A stretch of DNA of 64,000 bases from Candidatus Gastranaerophilales bacterium (GCA_944325025.1 CALUYN010000002.1:1-64000), one strand, 5' to 3'; positions 16,244 through 27,013 are shown, counted from the stretch's first letter. Translations and numbers: made by a program. The notes: generated by a model not told the origin, from the letters alone.

Positions 16244-17308
16244 TTAGATTATTTCGTCTGGCAGAAGCGCAAATTCCTCAACAGTTGAGTAGTCTGTTGG
16301 AAGAATAAAGACAATGTTTTTTGATGTTGCTTTTTTATCCATTTGCATTAATTCAATCATTTTTTCCTGATTGAATGGCGGGATTTCACGGAAGTTGAAT
16401 TTTTTTATAACATCGTCCGCAAAAAATTTGTAGTTTTTATCTATCAAATTTCTTTTAACCGCAAGATTGAATGCAAATTTTATTCCTTCAACAACAGCTT
16501 CTCCATGGGTGTATTTTTTGTAGTTGGTAATTTTTTCAATTGCATGGCCGTATGTGTGCCCGAAGTTTAAAATTTTTCTTAATCCGCTTTCTGTTTCATC
16601 TTTTTCAACTACGGAGATTTTAAGTTTTATGCAAATTTCTATAAGTTTTGAAAGAGTTTTTTCATTGCGGTTCAGGATGTCAGAAGTTTTTTCGCTTAAA
16701 AAGTTTGTGAGGTTCAAGTCTTCATCACACTTACAGCTTTTTTCTATAAAGGAATATTTAACAACCTCACCAAGTCCGCTTTTAAACTGTCTGTCATCAA
16801 GCGTTTTCAAAAAAACAGGGTTGATGAAAACAGCATCCGGCTGATAAAACGCTCCGACGAGATTTTTTCCGTATTTTGTATCAATAGCAGTTTTTCCGCC
16901 GACCGAGCTGTCAGTGCAGGCAAGAAGAGTTGTCGGCACCTGAATGTAACTAATTCCTCTCATATAAGTCGAAGCCGCAAAACCTGCAATATCTCCGACT
17001 ACTCCGCCTCCGATTGCAACTATTGCATCACTACGGGTGAGTTTCATTTTTAAAGCTTTTTCAAGAATTTTTTTATAATTTTTGAAATTCTTTTCTTTTT
17101 CGCCGTCTTTTAATACGAATTTTTGAGATTTGTCAAAGCCGAGTTCTTTTCCGTAAAGTTTTTCAACTTTTTCAGATATCACAACAAGATAGTTTTTGCC
17201 GTTAAGAAAAGACAAAATCTTGTCTTTTAATGCAGAAACTGGCTGATTTTCTATAAAAATAGGATAGCTTTTATCCTGTGATTTAATATTTACGGATAGA
17301 TTAACCAT
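16244..17308 (-). CDS. aroB: 3-dehydroquinate synthase
   Basis: 354 aa, standard length. It makes 3-dehydroquinate from DAHP (shikimate step 2), using NAD+ and Zn/Co. Signatures: IAIGGGVVGDIAGFAAS and YMRGI for the NAD site, DSSVGGKTAID, and metal-ligand regions GLGEVVKYS and ILNFGHTYGHAIE. Its start overlaps the aroK stop by 8 bp on the same strand, so translation is coupled. Confidence 0.97.
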   Translation of the reverse strand: MVNLSVNIKSQDKSYPIFIENQPVSALKDKILSFLNGKNYLVVISEKVEKLYGKELGFDKSQKFVLKDGEKEKNFKNYKKILEKALKMKLTRSDAIVAIGGGVVGDIAGFAASTYMRGISYIQVPTTLLACTDSSVGGKTAIDTKYGKNLVGAFYQPDAVFINPVFLKTLDDRQFKSGLGEVVKYSFIEKSCKCDEDLNLTNFLSEKTSDILNRNEKTLSKLIEICIKLKISVVEKDETESGLRKILNFGHTYGHAIEKITNYKKYTHGEAVVEGIKFAFNLAVKRNLIDKNYKFFADDVIKKFNFREIPPFNQEKMIELMQMDKKATSKNIVFILPTDYSTVEEFALLPDEII

Positions 17309-17810
17309 TTATAACCTCAAGAATTTCTTTGACGATATTATATGGAGTTTTGCCGGTTGTGTCAATTGTGTAGTTGGCTTTGCGGTAATTTTTTTCTCTT
17401 TTATTCATTATGGTTTCTATTTTTTCGAGCGAAAAATTTCGTTTTAAAAGCGGTCTGTGTGTTTCGTTTTTAATCCTGTTGAAAATCTCTTGAGCTGAGG
17501 CTTTAAGATAAATTACAGTGCCGTTTGCAAGCATGATTTTGCGGTTATCTTCGTTTTCAAAAGCTCCGCCGCCGGCACTGATTATTTTGTTTTCGCCGGT
17601 ACAGAATTTTTTTATTTTGTCTGTTTCGAGCATTCTGAAAAACGGTTCGCCGTGTTTTAGAAAAATTTCTGAAATTTTTTTCTGGGTGCTTTTTTCAATT
17701 TCGCTGTCTATGTCTATAAGTGTATATTCAGGCAGTTCTTTCGAAAGCTCTTTGCTCACCGTTGTTTTTCCGCTGCCCATCATGCCGATGAGGATTATGT
17801 TTTTATTCAT
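17301..17810 (-). CDS. aroK: Shikimate kinase
   Basis: 169 aa. It phosphorylates shikimate at the 3-OH. Walker A GMMGSGKTT at residues ~8-16, DIDSEIEK for shikimate binding, SAGGGAFEN and the lid RPLLKRN. First gene of an aroK-aroB operon with an 8-bp overlap. TAAAAT lies exactly six bases before the ATG and there is no Shine-Dalgarno, so it is probably leaderless. Confidence 0.95.
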   Translation of the reverse strand: MNKNIILIGMMGSGKTTVSKELSKELPEYTLIDIDSEIEKSTQKKISEIFLKHGEPFFRMLETDKIKKFCTGENKIISAGGGAFENEDNRKIMLANGTVIYLKASAQEIFNRIKNETHRPLLKRNFSLEKIETIMNKREKNYRKANYTIDTTGKTPYNIVKEILEVING

Positions 17811-17826
17811 AAGAATATTTTACAAT

Positions 17827-17862
17827 AAAAAAAATACCTGTTTTATTAAACAGGTATTTTTC
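17827..17862 (-). terminator. Intrinsic terminator of ctpA
   Basis: AAAATACCTGTTT and AAACAGGTATTTT form a long perfect stem with a tiny loop, flanked by A's on one side and T's on the other, so it can act in both directions. On the minus strand it ends ctpA before aroK begins. Confidence 0.85.
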
Positions 17863-17879
17863 TTATGTAATTTGTTTAT

Positions 17880-19103
17880 CTATTGAGCGGCAATTTCCTG
17901 CCCGTTTGTCATTTTGCTCAAAACTTCAATTGCTTTTTTCAGTTGAACATCGTTTTTGTTTTTAACATCTTCTTCAGTTAATTTTACTTCTATGTCAGGT
18001 GTAATCCCTTTTTTGTTAATATCTGTTCCGTTCGGAGTCAGATATTTTTGGATTGTGATGTTAATTCCTGATTCATAAGGAAGTTTGTTGATTTCCTGAA
18101 CAAGGCCTTTACCGAAAGACTGTTCGCCGATAATAATTGCTCTGTGGTTGTCTTTCATTGCGCCTGAGAAGATTTCTGATGCAGATGCTGAACCTTTGTT
18201 GATTAAAACAACCATTGGTTTGTTTGTGTAAACACCTGCTGTGGCTCTTTGAGTTTCTTTATAGCCGTCCCTGTCAACAGTGCTGACTATTGTTCCGCCG
18301 TCAAGGAACATATCCGAGATATAAATAGCGTTTGTCAAAAGCCCGCCGGGGTTTGAGCGAAGGTCAATAATAAACCCTTTTTTATCTCTGTTGTTGTTCA
18401 GAATTGTTCCGAATTCACCTGTAGCGTTTCTGCTGATAAAAGAACTCAGTCTGATATAGCACAAATCATCTGGAACTTTTACATTTTCGGTCGGAAGTTT
18501 TTGTGAAATAGATTTCACTTCAATTTCCGCACGTGTAATAGTGTATGATTTCGGCTCCATTCCTGCGCGTTTTACAAGGAGGGTAACCTGTGTTCCTTCT
18601 TTTCCTCTGATTTTATCTGCAGCTTTGTCAACGGTAATTCCTTTTGTGCTCACGCCGTCGATTTCAAGAATTTCGTCGTCAGCTTTCAATCCTGCTTTTT
18701 CTGCCGGAGTATCCTCAATTGGTGCAATTACCATTAACTTGCCGTCTTTAACCCCGATTTGAATACCGATACCTTTTAAAGAGCCTTTGATAGAACTTGT
18801 TTCTTCTGCAAATTCTTTAGGGTCTAAAAATTTTGTATACGGGTCATTCAAGCTTGCAACCATTGTATTGATTGCGACATAAGCGTCTTCGTTTGTTTTA
18901 ATCTGATTGTCATACTTGTGGCGCCATTTTGCCCAGTCCTGCGAGTTGTTTGACTGGTCTACAAATTTTGTGTTAATCAATCTCCATACATTGTCATACA
19001 GATCAACCGGAGTGTATGCAAACACGTTATCTCTGATGACCCAGCCCGAAAGGAACAAAAATGCTCCAAAAAATATAATGCTTTTCTTCATAATGTTTCT
19101 CAT
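17880..19103 (-). CDS. ctpA: C-terminal processing serine protease (S41 family, CtpA-like)
   Basis: 407 aa from ATG 19103 (MRNIMKKSIIFFGAFLFL); a GGAGG lies somewhat far upstream (13 bases), and ATG 19091 is the alternative. Signal peptide or anchor at 1-25, an N-terminal helical region, a PDZ domain (KGIGIQIGVKDGKLMV to VTLLVKRAG), then the S41 core with catalytic Ser in NKGSASASEIFSGA and Lys in GEQSFGKGLVQ (Ser/Lys dyad). Acts in the periplasm on exposed C-termini. In cyanobacteria the homologue matures photosystem II D1 protein; here no photosystem genes are seen, so a general envelope protease role is more likely. Confidence 0.93.
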   Translation of the reverse strand: MRNIMKKSIIFFGAFLFLSGWVIRDNVFAYTPVDLYDNVWRLINTKFVDQSNNSQDWAKWRHKYDNQIKTNEDAYVAINTMVASLNDPYTKFLDPKEFAEETSSIKGSLKGIGIQIGVKDGKLMVIAPIEDTPAEKAGLKADDEILEIDGVSTKGITVDKAADKIRGKEGTQVTLLVKRAGMEPKSYTITRAEIEVKSISQKLPTENVKVPDDLCYIRLSSFISRNATGEFGTILNNNRDKKGFIIDLRSNPGGLLTNAIYISDMFLDGGTIVSTVDRDGYKETQRATAGVYTNKPMVVLINKGSASASEIFSGAMKDNHRAIIIGEQSFGKGLVQEINKLPYESGINITIQKYLTPNGTDINKKGITPDIEVKLTEEDVKNKNDVQLKKAIEVLSKMTNGQEIAAQ

Positions 19104-19262
19104 TCTTGAATTATGTCCTCCAAATACCTTTAACCTTTTGTTGCACAACTTATTTTATTAGATGTTATTTTTCAAAAAAAGTTTCCGAATTTTCCGGTTA
19201 AAAGTGTTTTTTAATAATATAATAACATAATTCTTTAAAAAAGCTACATTAAGTCTAAAAAC

Positions 19263-19418
19263 TTATTTTTTTTCATCCGATAACAAAAGATATGTGAGCA
19301 AATCCAGTCTTGAAAAAGCTTCAGTATAGCTTTCAAGTGTTACTTCAAGTGCGTTTTTAATGCTCTCGCGCGTGATTTCAATAGAAGTAATCATTTCTTT
19401 TTTCAAATTTTTTTCCAT
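19263..19418 (-). CDS. 51-residue predicted small protein
   Basis: The ATG at 19418 has AAGGA seven bases upstream. The product begins MEKNLKKEMITSIEITRESI and continues through ALEVTLESYTEAFSRL to LLLSDEKK and a stop. It is entirely amphipathic-helical with regular heptads, no signal peptide or TM. It stands alone between ctpA and an Xre gene. Family not recognised; phasin-like or an oligomerising helix is a guess. Confidence 0.55.
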   Translation of the reverse strand: MEKNLKKEMITSIEITRESIKNALEVTLESYTEAFSRLDLLTYLLLSDEKK

Positions 19419-19564
19419 AATTTTATCCTTATTTTTTACATGACTATTATAAACAAAAATTTTTTAAAAATCAACAAAAAATGGAAATAATATTAAAATT
19501 GGTTTAAAAATAATGTCAATAAGGCTGATTTTCACGGGTGTCAATATGGTTGATAATAAACTGT

Positions 19565-19780
19565 ATGGATAATGAATATCTGAAAAAATTTGCGCGCCAT
19601 TTGAAAAAGATTAGAAAAGAAAAAAATATTAAACAGGATGACTTTCTTGATGTTGAAGGGATTTCCCGTTCAACTATAGCAATGGTGGAAACTGCAAAAA
19701 CAGATATCACGCTTTCAAAATTAAAAATTATTGCAGATGTTCTCGGGGTTAATTTAAAAGAACTGCTGGATTTTGATTAA
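19565..19780 (+). CDS. Small Xre-family HTH regulator
   Basis: 71 aa from ATG 19565 (MDNEYLKKFARHLKK). HTH_3 fold: HLKKIRKEKNIKQDDFLD, then GISRSTIAMVETAK as the recognition region, then LSKLKIIADVLGVNLKELLDF. No effector domain. Start uncertain (GTG at 19538 also open; no clear Shine-Dalgarno for either). The last four bases overlap the convergent phosphoesterase gene. Confidence 0.8.
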   Translation: MDNEYLKKFARHLKKIRKEKNIKQDDFLDVEGISRSTIAMVETAKTDITLSKLKIIADVLGVNLKELLDFD

Positions 19781-20562
19781 TAAAAAGTTATGACAGCAAT
19801 TTCCGGCAGACAGTTAAAACGTATAGGCAGAATACTTGTTCCGAGTCCTTTTGTGGTATAGATTTTTTTGCCGTTATCGTTCAGGTATCCGTTTGCATAC
19901 TTCTTGCCGTAAGCTGAAGGAGTAATAATTGCCTGATTAAGCCTTATCTGCCCGCCGTGAAGATGTCCTGCAAGAGTAAGGTTAACATTATATGGAACAT
20001 CAGGCATGATATCAGGAGTATGTGATATAAGGATTACCGATTGTTTTGTGCCCGCTAGAGCCTTATTTATGTCCGGAGTTCCCGTTTGCAAGTCGTCAAC
20101 ACCTGCTATGCAAAATTTTTCAAAACACTTGCTGCTATTGAAAAGAACTTGTACTTTGTTTTTTTCAAGTTCATTTATAATTTCTTCTTTACCTTGCCAT
20201 CCGTCGTGGTTGCCGATAACTGCAAAAACACCGAGTTTGGATTTAAGTTGTGAAAATTGTGCGGCAATTTCTTCAATTTTCATTGTACAACCTTTTTTGT
20301 GGCCGTTAACGTAATCACCGCCGAGAATAATTATATGTGAATTTTGCTTGTTAATTGCTCTAATTATACGTTTTAGCCTGTATTTTTCGTATGGTTTTAT
20401 ATGAAAATCGCTTGCAAAAACAATAGTTAACCCTTTGAGTGCAGGGTCTTTTATAGAAATTCTATTTATTGTCAGTGTGTTTGGCTCAATAAAGACTGCC
20501 CATAATGCAATAAAAAAGAGCAATATTGTTATTGTTATAAAAATAATATTCATTTTTTTCAT
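19777..20562 (-). CDS. Membrane-anchored calcineurin-like metallophosphoesterase (YkuE/LpxG-type)
   Basis: 261 aa. One N-terminal membrane anchor (MNIIFITITILLFFIALWAV), then the dinuclear metal core: FASDFHIKP (D-x-H), LGGDYVNG (GD), VIGNHDGW (GNHD), a lone His in LISHTPD and GHLHGGQIRL (GHxH). The family hydrolyses phosphoester or pyrophosphate bonds of envelope lipids or nucleotides; the substrate cannot be assigned. Active site probably faces the periplasm. Confidence 0.88.
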   Translation of the reverse strand: MKKMNIIFITITILLFFIALWAVFIEPNTLTINRISIKDPALKGLTIVFASDFHIKPYEKYRLKRIIRAINKQNSHIIILGGDYVNGHKKGCTMKIEEIAAQFSQLKSKLGVFAVIGNHDGWQGKEEIINELEKNKVQVLFNSSKCFEKFCIAGVDDLQTGTPDINKALAGTKQSVILISHTPDIMPDVPYNVNLTLAGHLHGGQIRLNQAIITPSAYGKKYANGYLNDNGKKIYTTKGLGTSILPIRFNCLPEIAVITFY

Positions 20563-20648
20563 TTGTTGTTATTAAAATTATAGACAAAAGTATATTTTTT
20601 GTAAATATGGAAATATAATTAAATATTTACAAGACTTACAGTTCAAAT

Positions 20649-20678
20649 AAAAACGCTCAATAATTTGAGCGTTTTTTT
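20649..20678 (-). terminator. Intrinsic terminator of the dnaG-rpoD operon
   Basis: AAAAACGCTCAA pairs with TTGAGCGTTTTT, flanked by A's upstream and T's downstream on both strands. It follows the rpoD stop on the minus strand by a few bases. Confidence 0.85.
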
Positions 20679-20681
20679 ATT

Positions 20682-21782
20682 TTATGATTCTACATATTCT
20701 CTTAATCGTTTGCTGCGGTTCGGGTGACGCAGTTTTCTTAAAGCTTTTGCTTCAATTTGTCTGATACGTTCACGTGTTACGCCGAACAATTGTCCGACTT
20801 CTTCTAACGTTCTCTGGCGTCCGTCATCCATTCCGAAACGTAATCTCAATACATCACGTTCTCTAGGTGAAAGTGTGCATAAAACTTCTGCTAAATCTTC
20901 TCTCAAAAGTTCAGATGCAACGGTTTTAATAGGAGCATCAGCTTCTTTATCTTCAATAAAGTCGCCCAGTCTTGAATCTTCTTCTTTTCCGATTGGTGTT
21001 TCCAAAGATAAAGGCTCCTGAGCAATTTTAATGATTTCACGAAGTTTCGGGATAGAAACATTCATTTCAATTGCAAGTTCGTCTTCGGTCGGTTTTCTTG
21101 AAAGTTCCTGAGCAAGGCGTCTTGTAACTTTTTTCAATTTATTAATGGTTTCAACCATGTGAACAGGTATTCTGATTGTTCTTGCCTGATCGGCGATTGC
21201 TCTTGTGATTGCCTGTCTAATCCACCATGTAGCATAGGTTGAGAACTTGAAACCTCTTTCGTGGTCAAATTTTTCAGCTGCACGGATAAGACCTAAATTG
21301 CCTTCCTGAATTAAGTCTAAGAAAAGCATTCCGCGCCCTACGTATTTTTTAGCGATTGAAACAACCAGACGCAAGTTTGCCTGAACAAGTTTTCTTTTAG
21401 CGATTGCTCCCGGGGTGCCGCCTTCAAGAATTTTTCTTGCCAGTTCAATTTCTTCATTTGCGGAAAGCAGTTTTATTCTTCCGATTTCTCTTAAATAAAG
21501 TCTGACAGGATCGTCAACGGCTATTCCTTTGGGTACTTCCAAATCAGTATCAGACTCTTCTTCGTGGTTATTTGTCATATAGATATCTTCAAGGTTGACT
21601 TTTTTACCGATTTTTTCGGTAACAATATCTTCGATATTGTCTGTGCTGATATCCATATTCATATAATTTACACTGTCTGCATCTGCAGAAAGGACTGCAT
21701 CATCTTCAATATCATTTAAATCAATGTTATCTTCGTCCATAATGCTGACAATAGAGGAGTTAGATTGTCTTTTTTTACTCAT
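20682..21782 (-). CDS. rpoD: Principal RNA polymerase sigma factor (group 1 sigma-70)
   Basis: 366 aa, like cyanobacterial SigA: a short acidic N-terminal region without the long non-conserved insert of E. coli RpoD. Region 1.2 ([17 protein letters not shown]), region 2 ([32 protein letters not shown]), region 3 and region 4 ([36 protein letters not shown]) are complete. The wording [18 protein letters not shown] closely follows cyanobacterial sigma factors. It overlaps dnaG by 8 bp on the same strand, the familiar macromolecular-synthesis pair. Confidence 0.97.
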   Translation of the reverse strand: MSKKRQSNSSIVSIMDEDNIDLNDIEDDAVLSADADSVNYMNMDISTDNIEDIVTEKIGKKVNLEDIYMTNNHEEESDTDLEVPKGIAVDDPVRLYLREIGRIKLLSANEEIELARKILEGGTPGAIAKRKLVQANLRLVVSIAKKYVGRGMLFLDLIQEGNLGLIRAAEKFDHERGFKFSTYATWWIRQAITRAIADQARTIRIPVHMVETINKLKKVTRRLAQELSRKPTEDELAIEMNVSIPKLREIIKIAQEPLSLETPIGKEEDSRLGDFIEDKEADAPIKTVASELLREDLAEVLCTLSPRERDVLRLRFGMDDGRQRTLEEVGQLFGVTRERIRQIEAKALRKLRHPNRSKRLREYVES

Positions 21783-23655
21783 TCATTTTCTCCAATTTTA
21801 ATATGTTATTTATCTTATCTCTAAGCTGCATCTGAATTTTTAGGGCTTCTGTGTCATTATCATTTGCGCTTTTATATAAATTTCTGATTTTTTCCTGTTC
21901 TTGTTGTTTTTGGCATTCATTGATTTTGTTTATATTTTCTCTGATTGCCGTTATAAAATCCTTATCATCGAGGTTTTGGAAAGTTTCGGAAGTTGTAATC
22001 AAATCAGTGATAATGCTTTGTACTTCCGGGTTTTCGACAAACGCTGTATACAGCTGTTCAATCAATTCTTTCACATTATTTACGGTACATGTTAATTTGT
22101 CAATTGTAGATTTTACATTTATTAACGTTTCGTCCGTAAACGGGGTATCACCTATCATTTGCTTGATTTCTTCAAATGAAAAATGATTATCGGTTACAAG
22201 AAAAACGCTCAATAAATTTTTTTGCGCTTTTTCAGAAATTGGTATATTTTTCTTAACAATTTTTTCTATAGCGGAATTTTTTTCCCCCTCAAAGCTTTGA
22301 GCTTTCTTAACTTCGCGCATAAGAGCGTTTTCATCAATATTTAATGTGTTTGCAATCATTCTTATGTATTCTGATTGAACGATTTCATTTTTTATTTCTT
22401 TTAAAATTGGAATAATTTCTTTAACTGTTTTTGTTTTTTCGATTGGAGTTTTGGGTTTTTCTTTCATTATGTTATTTAATTGAAAGTCAAGCAGCAGCGG
22501 TGCATGAGCCATATATTCCCTGTAGCTTTCGGCACCGACAGAGCGGATAAATTCATCCGGATCTTTTCCTTCCGGCGGTGCAATAACCCTTATTTCGCAG
22601 GAATATTTGTCATTTGTTGTTGAAATATAGCTTTCATCAAACTGTTTTATATTTCCGAGTCCCGAGAAAGCTTCTTTAATAAGTTCAGCGTTTCTGTTGG
22701 TGGCTTTTTGCCCTGCAGCGTCTGTGTCGAATGAAAGATATATCCGTCTTGAGGGCGTGTATCTGGAAAGCAGCTTAACATGGTCAGCTGTTAATGAAGT
22801 TCCGCAGGAAGCTACGGCATTTTCAATCCCGTGTGCCTGTGCGGAAATTACGTCAAAATAACCTTCCATTAAAATTACGCTGTCATCGCGCTTTATGGCG
22901 TCTTTTGCAGTATAAAGCCCGAAAAGCAGCTTACTTTTATTATATATTAATGAGTCGGATGAATTCAAATATTTTGGCTGCTGGTCTTTTTCAATTGCGC
23001 GTGCTCCAAATGCGACGTATTCGCCAAATTCGTTCCTGATTGGTATAATTACGCGGTTTCTGAATCTGTCCATATAGTCACCTTCGCGGGTTTTGATTAT
23101 AAGTCCGGCTTTTTCAAGAACTTCATCGGAAAATTCGTCTTTGAACTTTTTATAAAAGGTTTCATAACTTTTGGGGGCAAGTCCTAGAGTGTATTTTTCT
23201 ATAATATCTTTTGTAATCCCTCTGCCTGAAAGGTAGTCCAAAACTTTTGATGTATCAGGTTCTTTGTCTTTTAAAAGTCTTAAATTGTAAAACTCGGCTG
23301 CTTTTGTGCAGGCTTTTATCATTTCTTCTTTAAGTCCTTTAGACTCAGTCTTTTGAAAGTTTTTTGGCATTTCAAGCCCGAACTGTTCGGCAAGTTCTTT
23401 AATAACTTCCATAAAATCTTTATTCTGGGTTTTCATTATGAAAGTGAGAGCATCGCCGCCTGCTCCGCAGCCAAAGCATTTGAAAAATCCAAGTTCCGGA
23501 TTAACGGAAAAGGAAGGGGTTTTTTCTTTGTGAAAAGGGCAGCAGCCCCAGTAGTGTTTTCCGTTTTTTTTCAGTATGACTTCTTTGGATACAACGTCAA
23601 CTATATCGAGTCTGTCTTTTATCTGGGTAACTAATTCTTCGATAGTATTTGCCAT
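21775..23655 (-). CDS. dnaG: DNA primase
   Basis: 626 aa. An N-terminal CHC2-type zinc ribbon (C39, H42, C60, C63 in [11 protein letters not shown] and FFKCFGCG), the TOPRIM catalytic core ([17 protein letters not shown], ...[11 protein letters not shown]), then a helicase-binding C-terminal region. It makes RNA primers for replication and partners with DnaB; a DciA-like candidate loader lies at 54800. There is no Shine-Dalgarno; TAAAAT stands six bases before the ATG, so leaderless. Confidence 0.96.
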   Translation of the reverse strand: MANTIEELVTQIKDRLDIVDVVSKEVILKKNGKHYWGCCPFHKEKTPSFSVNPELGFFKCFGCGAGGDALTFIMKTQNKDFMEVIKELAEQFGLEMPKNFQKTESKGLKEEMIKACTKAAEFYNLRLLKDKEPDTSKVLDYLSGRGITKDIIEKYTLGLAPKSYETFYKKFKDEFSDEVLEKAGLIIKTREGDYMDRFRNRVIIPIRNEFGEYVAFGARAIEKDQQPKYLNSSDSLIYNKSKLLFGLYTAKDAIKRDDSVILMEGYFDVISAQAHGIENAVASCGTSLTADHVKLLSRYTPSRRIYLSFDTDAAGQKATNRNAELIKEAFSGLGNIKQFDESYISTTNDKYSCEIRVIAPPEGKDPDEFIRSVGAESYREYMAHAPLLLDFQLNNIMKEKPKTPIEKTKTVKEIIPILKEIKNEIVQSEYIRMIANTLNIDENALMREVKKAQSFEGEKNSAIEKIVKKNIPISEKAQKNLLSVFLVTDNHFSFEEIKQMIGDTPFTDETLINVKSTIDKLTCTVNNVKELIEQLYTAFVENPEVQSIITDLITTSETFQNLDDKDFITAIRENINKINECQKQQEQEKIRNLYKSANDNDTEALKIQMQLRDKINNILKLEKMNE

Positions 23656-23748
23656 AACAAAATTTTATCATCAACAAAAATATTTATCAAAAATATACCT
23701 ATAAGGGTAATTGATAAAACCTGTTTTATAACTATTATTCATAGTGTG

Positions 23749-25179
23749 ATGAGGAATACATTATCCACACAGGTCAAGAAGGACGCAGTTTTTGTAAATA
23801 ACGTAAGAGAGCTTAAAAGAATAAAAGATCTTTCAAACAAAAGGCTCTGTATTATAAAAACCGATTTTAAAGATATTAACAGAATAAAGAAAGTTTGCAG
23901 GTTATACCCTGATCTTGAAATCTGGCTTGCCTGCAGGGAGCTTTCCCGCGAAAATATTATAGCTGCAAATATGTGCGGGATAAAAAATATTGTTGAATAT
24001 CCGCTTAAAGAAGATTTGATAGAGGAAGTATTCGGGGAACAGCCCCAAAAAAATTTTGCCCGTAAACAGTATCAGGCTGATAAAAATAAATATAAATCAA
24101 TAAAAGGCTTAAAGGTTATGATTGTTGATGATAACCCTTTAAATACCGAACTTCTTGAGGAAACTTTAAAAGATCTGGGGCTGAAACTTGTAGTTTACCA
24201 GAAACCAAAAGAAGCCGCTAAAATTGTCGGCGCAGAAAAAATAGACCTGTTTCTTCTTGATATTATGATGCCGGATATGTCAGGTTTTGAGCTTGCTGAA
24301 ATTATACATAAAACCAAATTAAACGCAAATTCTCCTATTATATTTATTTCCGCGCTGTCAGACAGGGAACATAAGGTGAAAAGTTTTGATCTTGGTTCTT
24401 GCGCTTATATTGAAAAGCCGTTTGATGTTAAGGTTGTAAAATCTCAGATTTGCAGTCTGTTAAAATCATACAGCGATATTGAAAAACAAACTAAAATACA
24501 GGATTCTTATCTGGCAATGGTTATTCATGATATGAAAGGCCCTGTTCAGGCGGAACTTTGTGCACTAAATTTAGTAACAGGTTTGTATGGAGAAAATCTT
24601 AATGATGATCAAAAGGAAATTCTCGGCGATGTTATAAATTCCACAAAATACCTTCAAAACCTGGTTGCAAATATTCTCGAGAAATATAAGAGCGATAATG
24701 GAAAAGTTGTTATTTCAAAATCATTAAATTCATTTAAACGGCTTGTGTCCGAGTGCTGCGACGAAATTAAGTATATTGCCCCCGAAAAAAATCTGCTTAT
24801 AAATGTTTCTTACAAATCCGGAATAGATAATATATATTTTGACTATGATGAAATAAAGCGGGTTGTCCATAATATTTTAACTAACGGAATAAAATACAGT
24901 TTTAAAGATAAAGAGCTTACGATAAATGTTGCAAATGACGATGAAAATATGATTTTTTCTGTTACAAACAGGGGGCTCGGACTGGATATGAACAAAATTG
25001 GGGATGTTTTTGATAAATTTACTTCATACTGTGAGGAGCAAAAAAGTGTTAATGCAGGATTGGGGTTATATATTTCAAAACAAATAATAGATGCACATGG
25101 CGGAACAATTCATTTTGAAAGTACACCGAATGAAACGACTACAGTTACATTTACTCTGCCAATTAATTCAATGTCTTGA
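23749..25179 (+). CDS. Receiver-histidine kinase hybrid (REC-HisKA-HATPase)
   Basis: 476 aa. Residues ~1-105 form an unassigned, REC-like alpha/beta region without a phosphorylatable Asp motif. Then comes a true receiver (KVMIVDDNPLNTELL; phospho-Asp in LLDIMMPDMSG; ISALSD; EKPFD), a HisKA helix pair with the His in MVIHDMKGPVQAEL, and a HATPase_c domain (N box NILTNGIKYS, G2 box AGLGLYISKQIIDAHGG). No membrane segment, so it senses a cytoplasmic signal or is driven through its receiver. GTG 23746 is directly before the chosen ATG. It is divergent from dnaG; no partner regulator adjacent. Confidence 0.9.
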   Translation: MRNTLSTQVKKDAVFVNNVRELKRIKDLSNKRLCIIKTDFKDINRIKKVCRLYPDLEIWLACRELSRENIIAANMCGIKNIVEYPLKEDLIEEVFGEQPQKNFARKQYQADKNKYKSIKGLKVMIVDDNPLNTELLEETLKDLGLKLVVYQKPKEAAKIVGAEKIDLFLLDIMMPDMSGFELAEIIHKTKLNANSPIIFISALSDREHKVKSFDLGSCAYIEKPFDVKVVKSQICSLLKSYSDIEKQTKIQDSYLAMVIHDMKGPVQAELCALNLVTGLYGENLNDDQKEILGDVINSTKYLQNLVANILEKYKSDNGKVVISKSLNSFKRLVSECCDEIKYIAPEKNLLINVSYKSGIDNIYFDYDEIKRVVHNILTNGIKYSFKDKELTINVANDDENMIFSVTNRGLGLDMNKIGDVFDKFTSYCEEQKSVNAGLGLYISKQIIDAHGGTIHFESTPNETTTVTFTLPINSMS

Positions 25180-25197
25180 TGTTCAATGTTTTTCTCA

Positions 25198-25203
25198 TAT
25201 AAT
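25198..25203 (+). promoter_or_regulatory. -10 element of lepA, leaderless arrangement
   Basis: TATAAT, seven bases, then the ATG of lepA; no Shine-Dalgarno. Confidence 0.55.
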
Positions 25204-25210
25204 ATAAATT

Positions 25211-27013
25211 ATGAAGTACAGAGAAAATGTTCGAAATTTTTGTATCATTGCCCACATAGACCATGGAAAATCAACTCTGGCAGACCGTCTGCTTGAAAAA
25301 ACAGGAACGGTTGCCGAGCGCGATATGCAAAACCAGATAATGGATTCTATGGATATTGAGCGTGAACGCGGGATTACTATAAAACTGAATTCTGCCCGTA
25401 TGAAATATAAGGCAAAAGACGGAAAAGACTATGAACTTAACCTGATTGACACCCCGGGGCACGTTGATTTTTCTTATGAGGTTTCACGTTCTCTTGCGGC
25501 TTGCGAAGGCGCTTTGCTTATTGTGGATGCAACTCAGGGTGTTGAGGCGCAGACCCTTGCTAACGTTTATCTTGCAATTGAACAGAATTTGGAAATTATC
25601 CCTGTAATTAATAAAATAGATTTGCCTTCTGCCGATGTCGAACGGGTGAAAGAAGAGATTGAAGAAGTTTTAGGAATTGACGCTTCTATGGCAATCCCTG
25701 TGAGTGCAAAAGCAGGAATTGGGATTGATGAAGTTTTGGAAGCTATTGTTGATTTTGTTCCGCCGCCTGTTGATAATTCCGACAAACCTTTGAGAGCGCT
25801 TGTTTTTGACAGTGCTTATGACCAGTATCTCGGAACTCTGTGTTTCTTTAAAATTATGGACGGTAAAATCAAACTCGGCGACAAAGTAAGATTTATGGCA
25901 TCAGGCAAAGAATACGAGGTTGTGGAACTCGGCTACCAGACACCTGCAAGGGTTCAGGTAAACGAACTTGTCTGCGGGGATGTAGGGTATTTTGCGGGCT
26001 CTATAAAAGAACTTACACGATTTGTCGGCGACACTTTAACAACAGTGGAAAATCCTGCCAAAGAACCTTTACCCGGCTATAAAGAAGCTCTGCCAATGGT
26101 ATTTTCAGGACTTTATCCGGTTGATAACGATGATTATGCAGATTTGAAAGAGGCTCTTGAAAAGTTGAAACTTAACGACAGCAGTATTACTTTTGAGCCC
26201 GAAACATCAAGTGCTCTGGGGTTTGGTTTTCGCTGCGGATTTCTCGGGATGCTTCATATGGAAATTGCGCAGGAACGTTTGGAGCGTGAATACGGGCTTT
26301 CACTTGTAACAACAGCTCCTTCTGTTGTTTATCATGTTTATAAAACAAACGGCGAAATGGTTGAAATAGATAACCCTGCAAATCTTCCGCCCGCACAATA
26401 CAGAGAATATATTGAAGAACCTTATGTAAAAGTTCAGATTATCGCTCCGAATGATTACGTCGGAACCCTTATGGACTTGGCGCAGACAAAACGCGGAATT
26501 TTCAAAAACATGTCGTATATTGATAAAGTGCGTGCCTCGCTTGAATACGAAATCCCGCTGAGCGAAGTTATTACTGATTTTTATGACCAGTTGAAATCGC
26601 GCACAAAGGGCTATGCAAGTATGGATTACGAGTTTAAAGACTACAAACGCTCCAAACTTGTCAAACTTGATATAATGCTTGCAGGCGAAGTTGTTGACGC
26701 GCTGTCTGTAATCTGCCATGAGGATAATGCATTTTATATCGGCCAAAAACTTACTGCAAAATTAAAAGATATAATCCCGCGCCAGCTTTTTGAAGTTCCT
26801 GTTCAGGCAGCAATCGGCGGCAGAGTAATTGCAAGAACAAATATAAAAGCTATGCGTAAAAACGTTCTTGATAAATGTTACGGCGGTGATATTTCACGTA
26901 AACGCAAACTGCTTGAAAAACAGAAAAAAGGTAAAAAGCGTATGAAATCAATAGGAAGAGTGGAAGTTCCTCAGGAAGCGTTTATGGCTGTTCTGAGTCT
27001 TGATGAGGAATAA
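25211..27013 (+). CDS. lepA: Elongation factor 4 (back-translocating GTPase LepA)
   Basis: 600 aa, canonical. G1 [10 protein letters not shown]3 DTPGHVDF, G4 NKIDLPSA, then domains II, III and V and the unique LepA C-terminal domain ([16 protein letters not shown] sequence, [20 protein letters not shown]). It remodels stalled or mistranslocated ribosomes. Its 3' end overlaps the convergent LuxR-type gene by 32 bp. Confidence 0.97.
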   Translation: MKYRENVRNFCIIAHIDHGKSTLADRLLEKTGTVAERDMQNQIMDSMDIERERGITIKLNSARMKYKAKDGKDYELNLIDTPGHVDFSYEVSRSLAACEGALLIVDATQGVEAQTLANVYLAIEQNLEIIPVINKIDLPSADVERVKEEIEEVLGIDASMAIPVSAKAGIGIDEVLEAIVDFVPPPVDNSDKPLRALVFDSAYDQYLGTLCFFKIMDGKIKLGDKVRFMASGKEYEVVELGYQTPARVQVNELVCGDVGYFAGSIKELTRFVGDTLTTVENPAKEPLPGYKEALPMVFSGLYPVDNDDYADLKEALEKLKLNDSSITFEPETSSALGFGFRCGFLGMLHMEIAQERLEREYGLSLVTTAPSVVYHVYKTNGEMVEIDNPANLPPAQYREYIEEPYVKVQIIAPNDYVGTLMDLAQTKRGIFKNMSYIDKVRASLEYEIPLSEVITDFYDQLKSRTKGYASMDYEFKDYKRSKLVKLDIMLAGEVVDALSVICHEDNAFYIGQKLTAKLKDIIPRQLFEVPVQAAIGGRVIARTNIKAMRKNVLDKCYGGDISRKRKLLEKQKKGKKRMKSIGRVEVPQEAFMAVLSLDEE

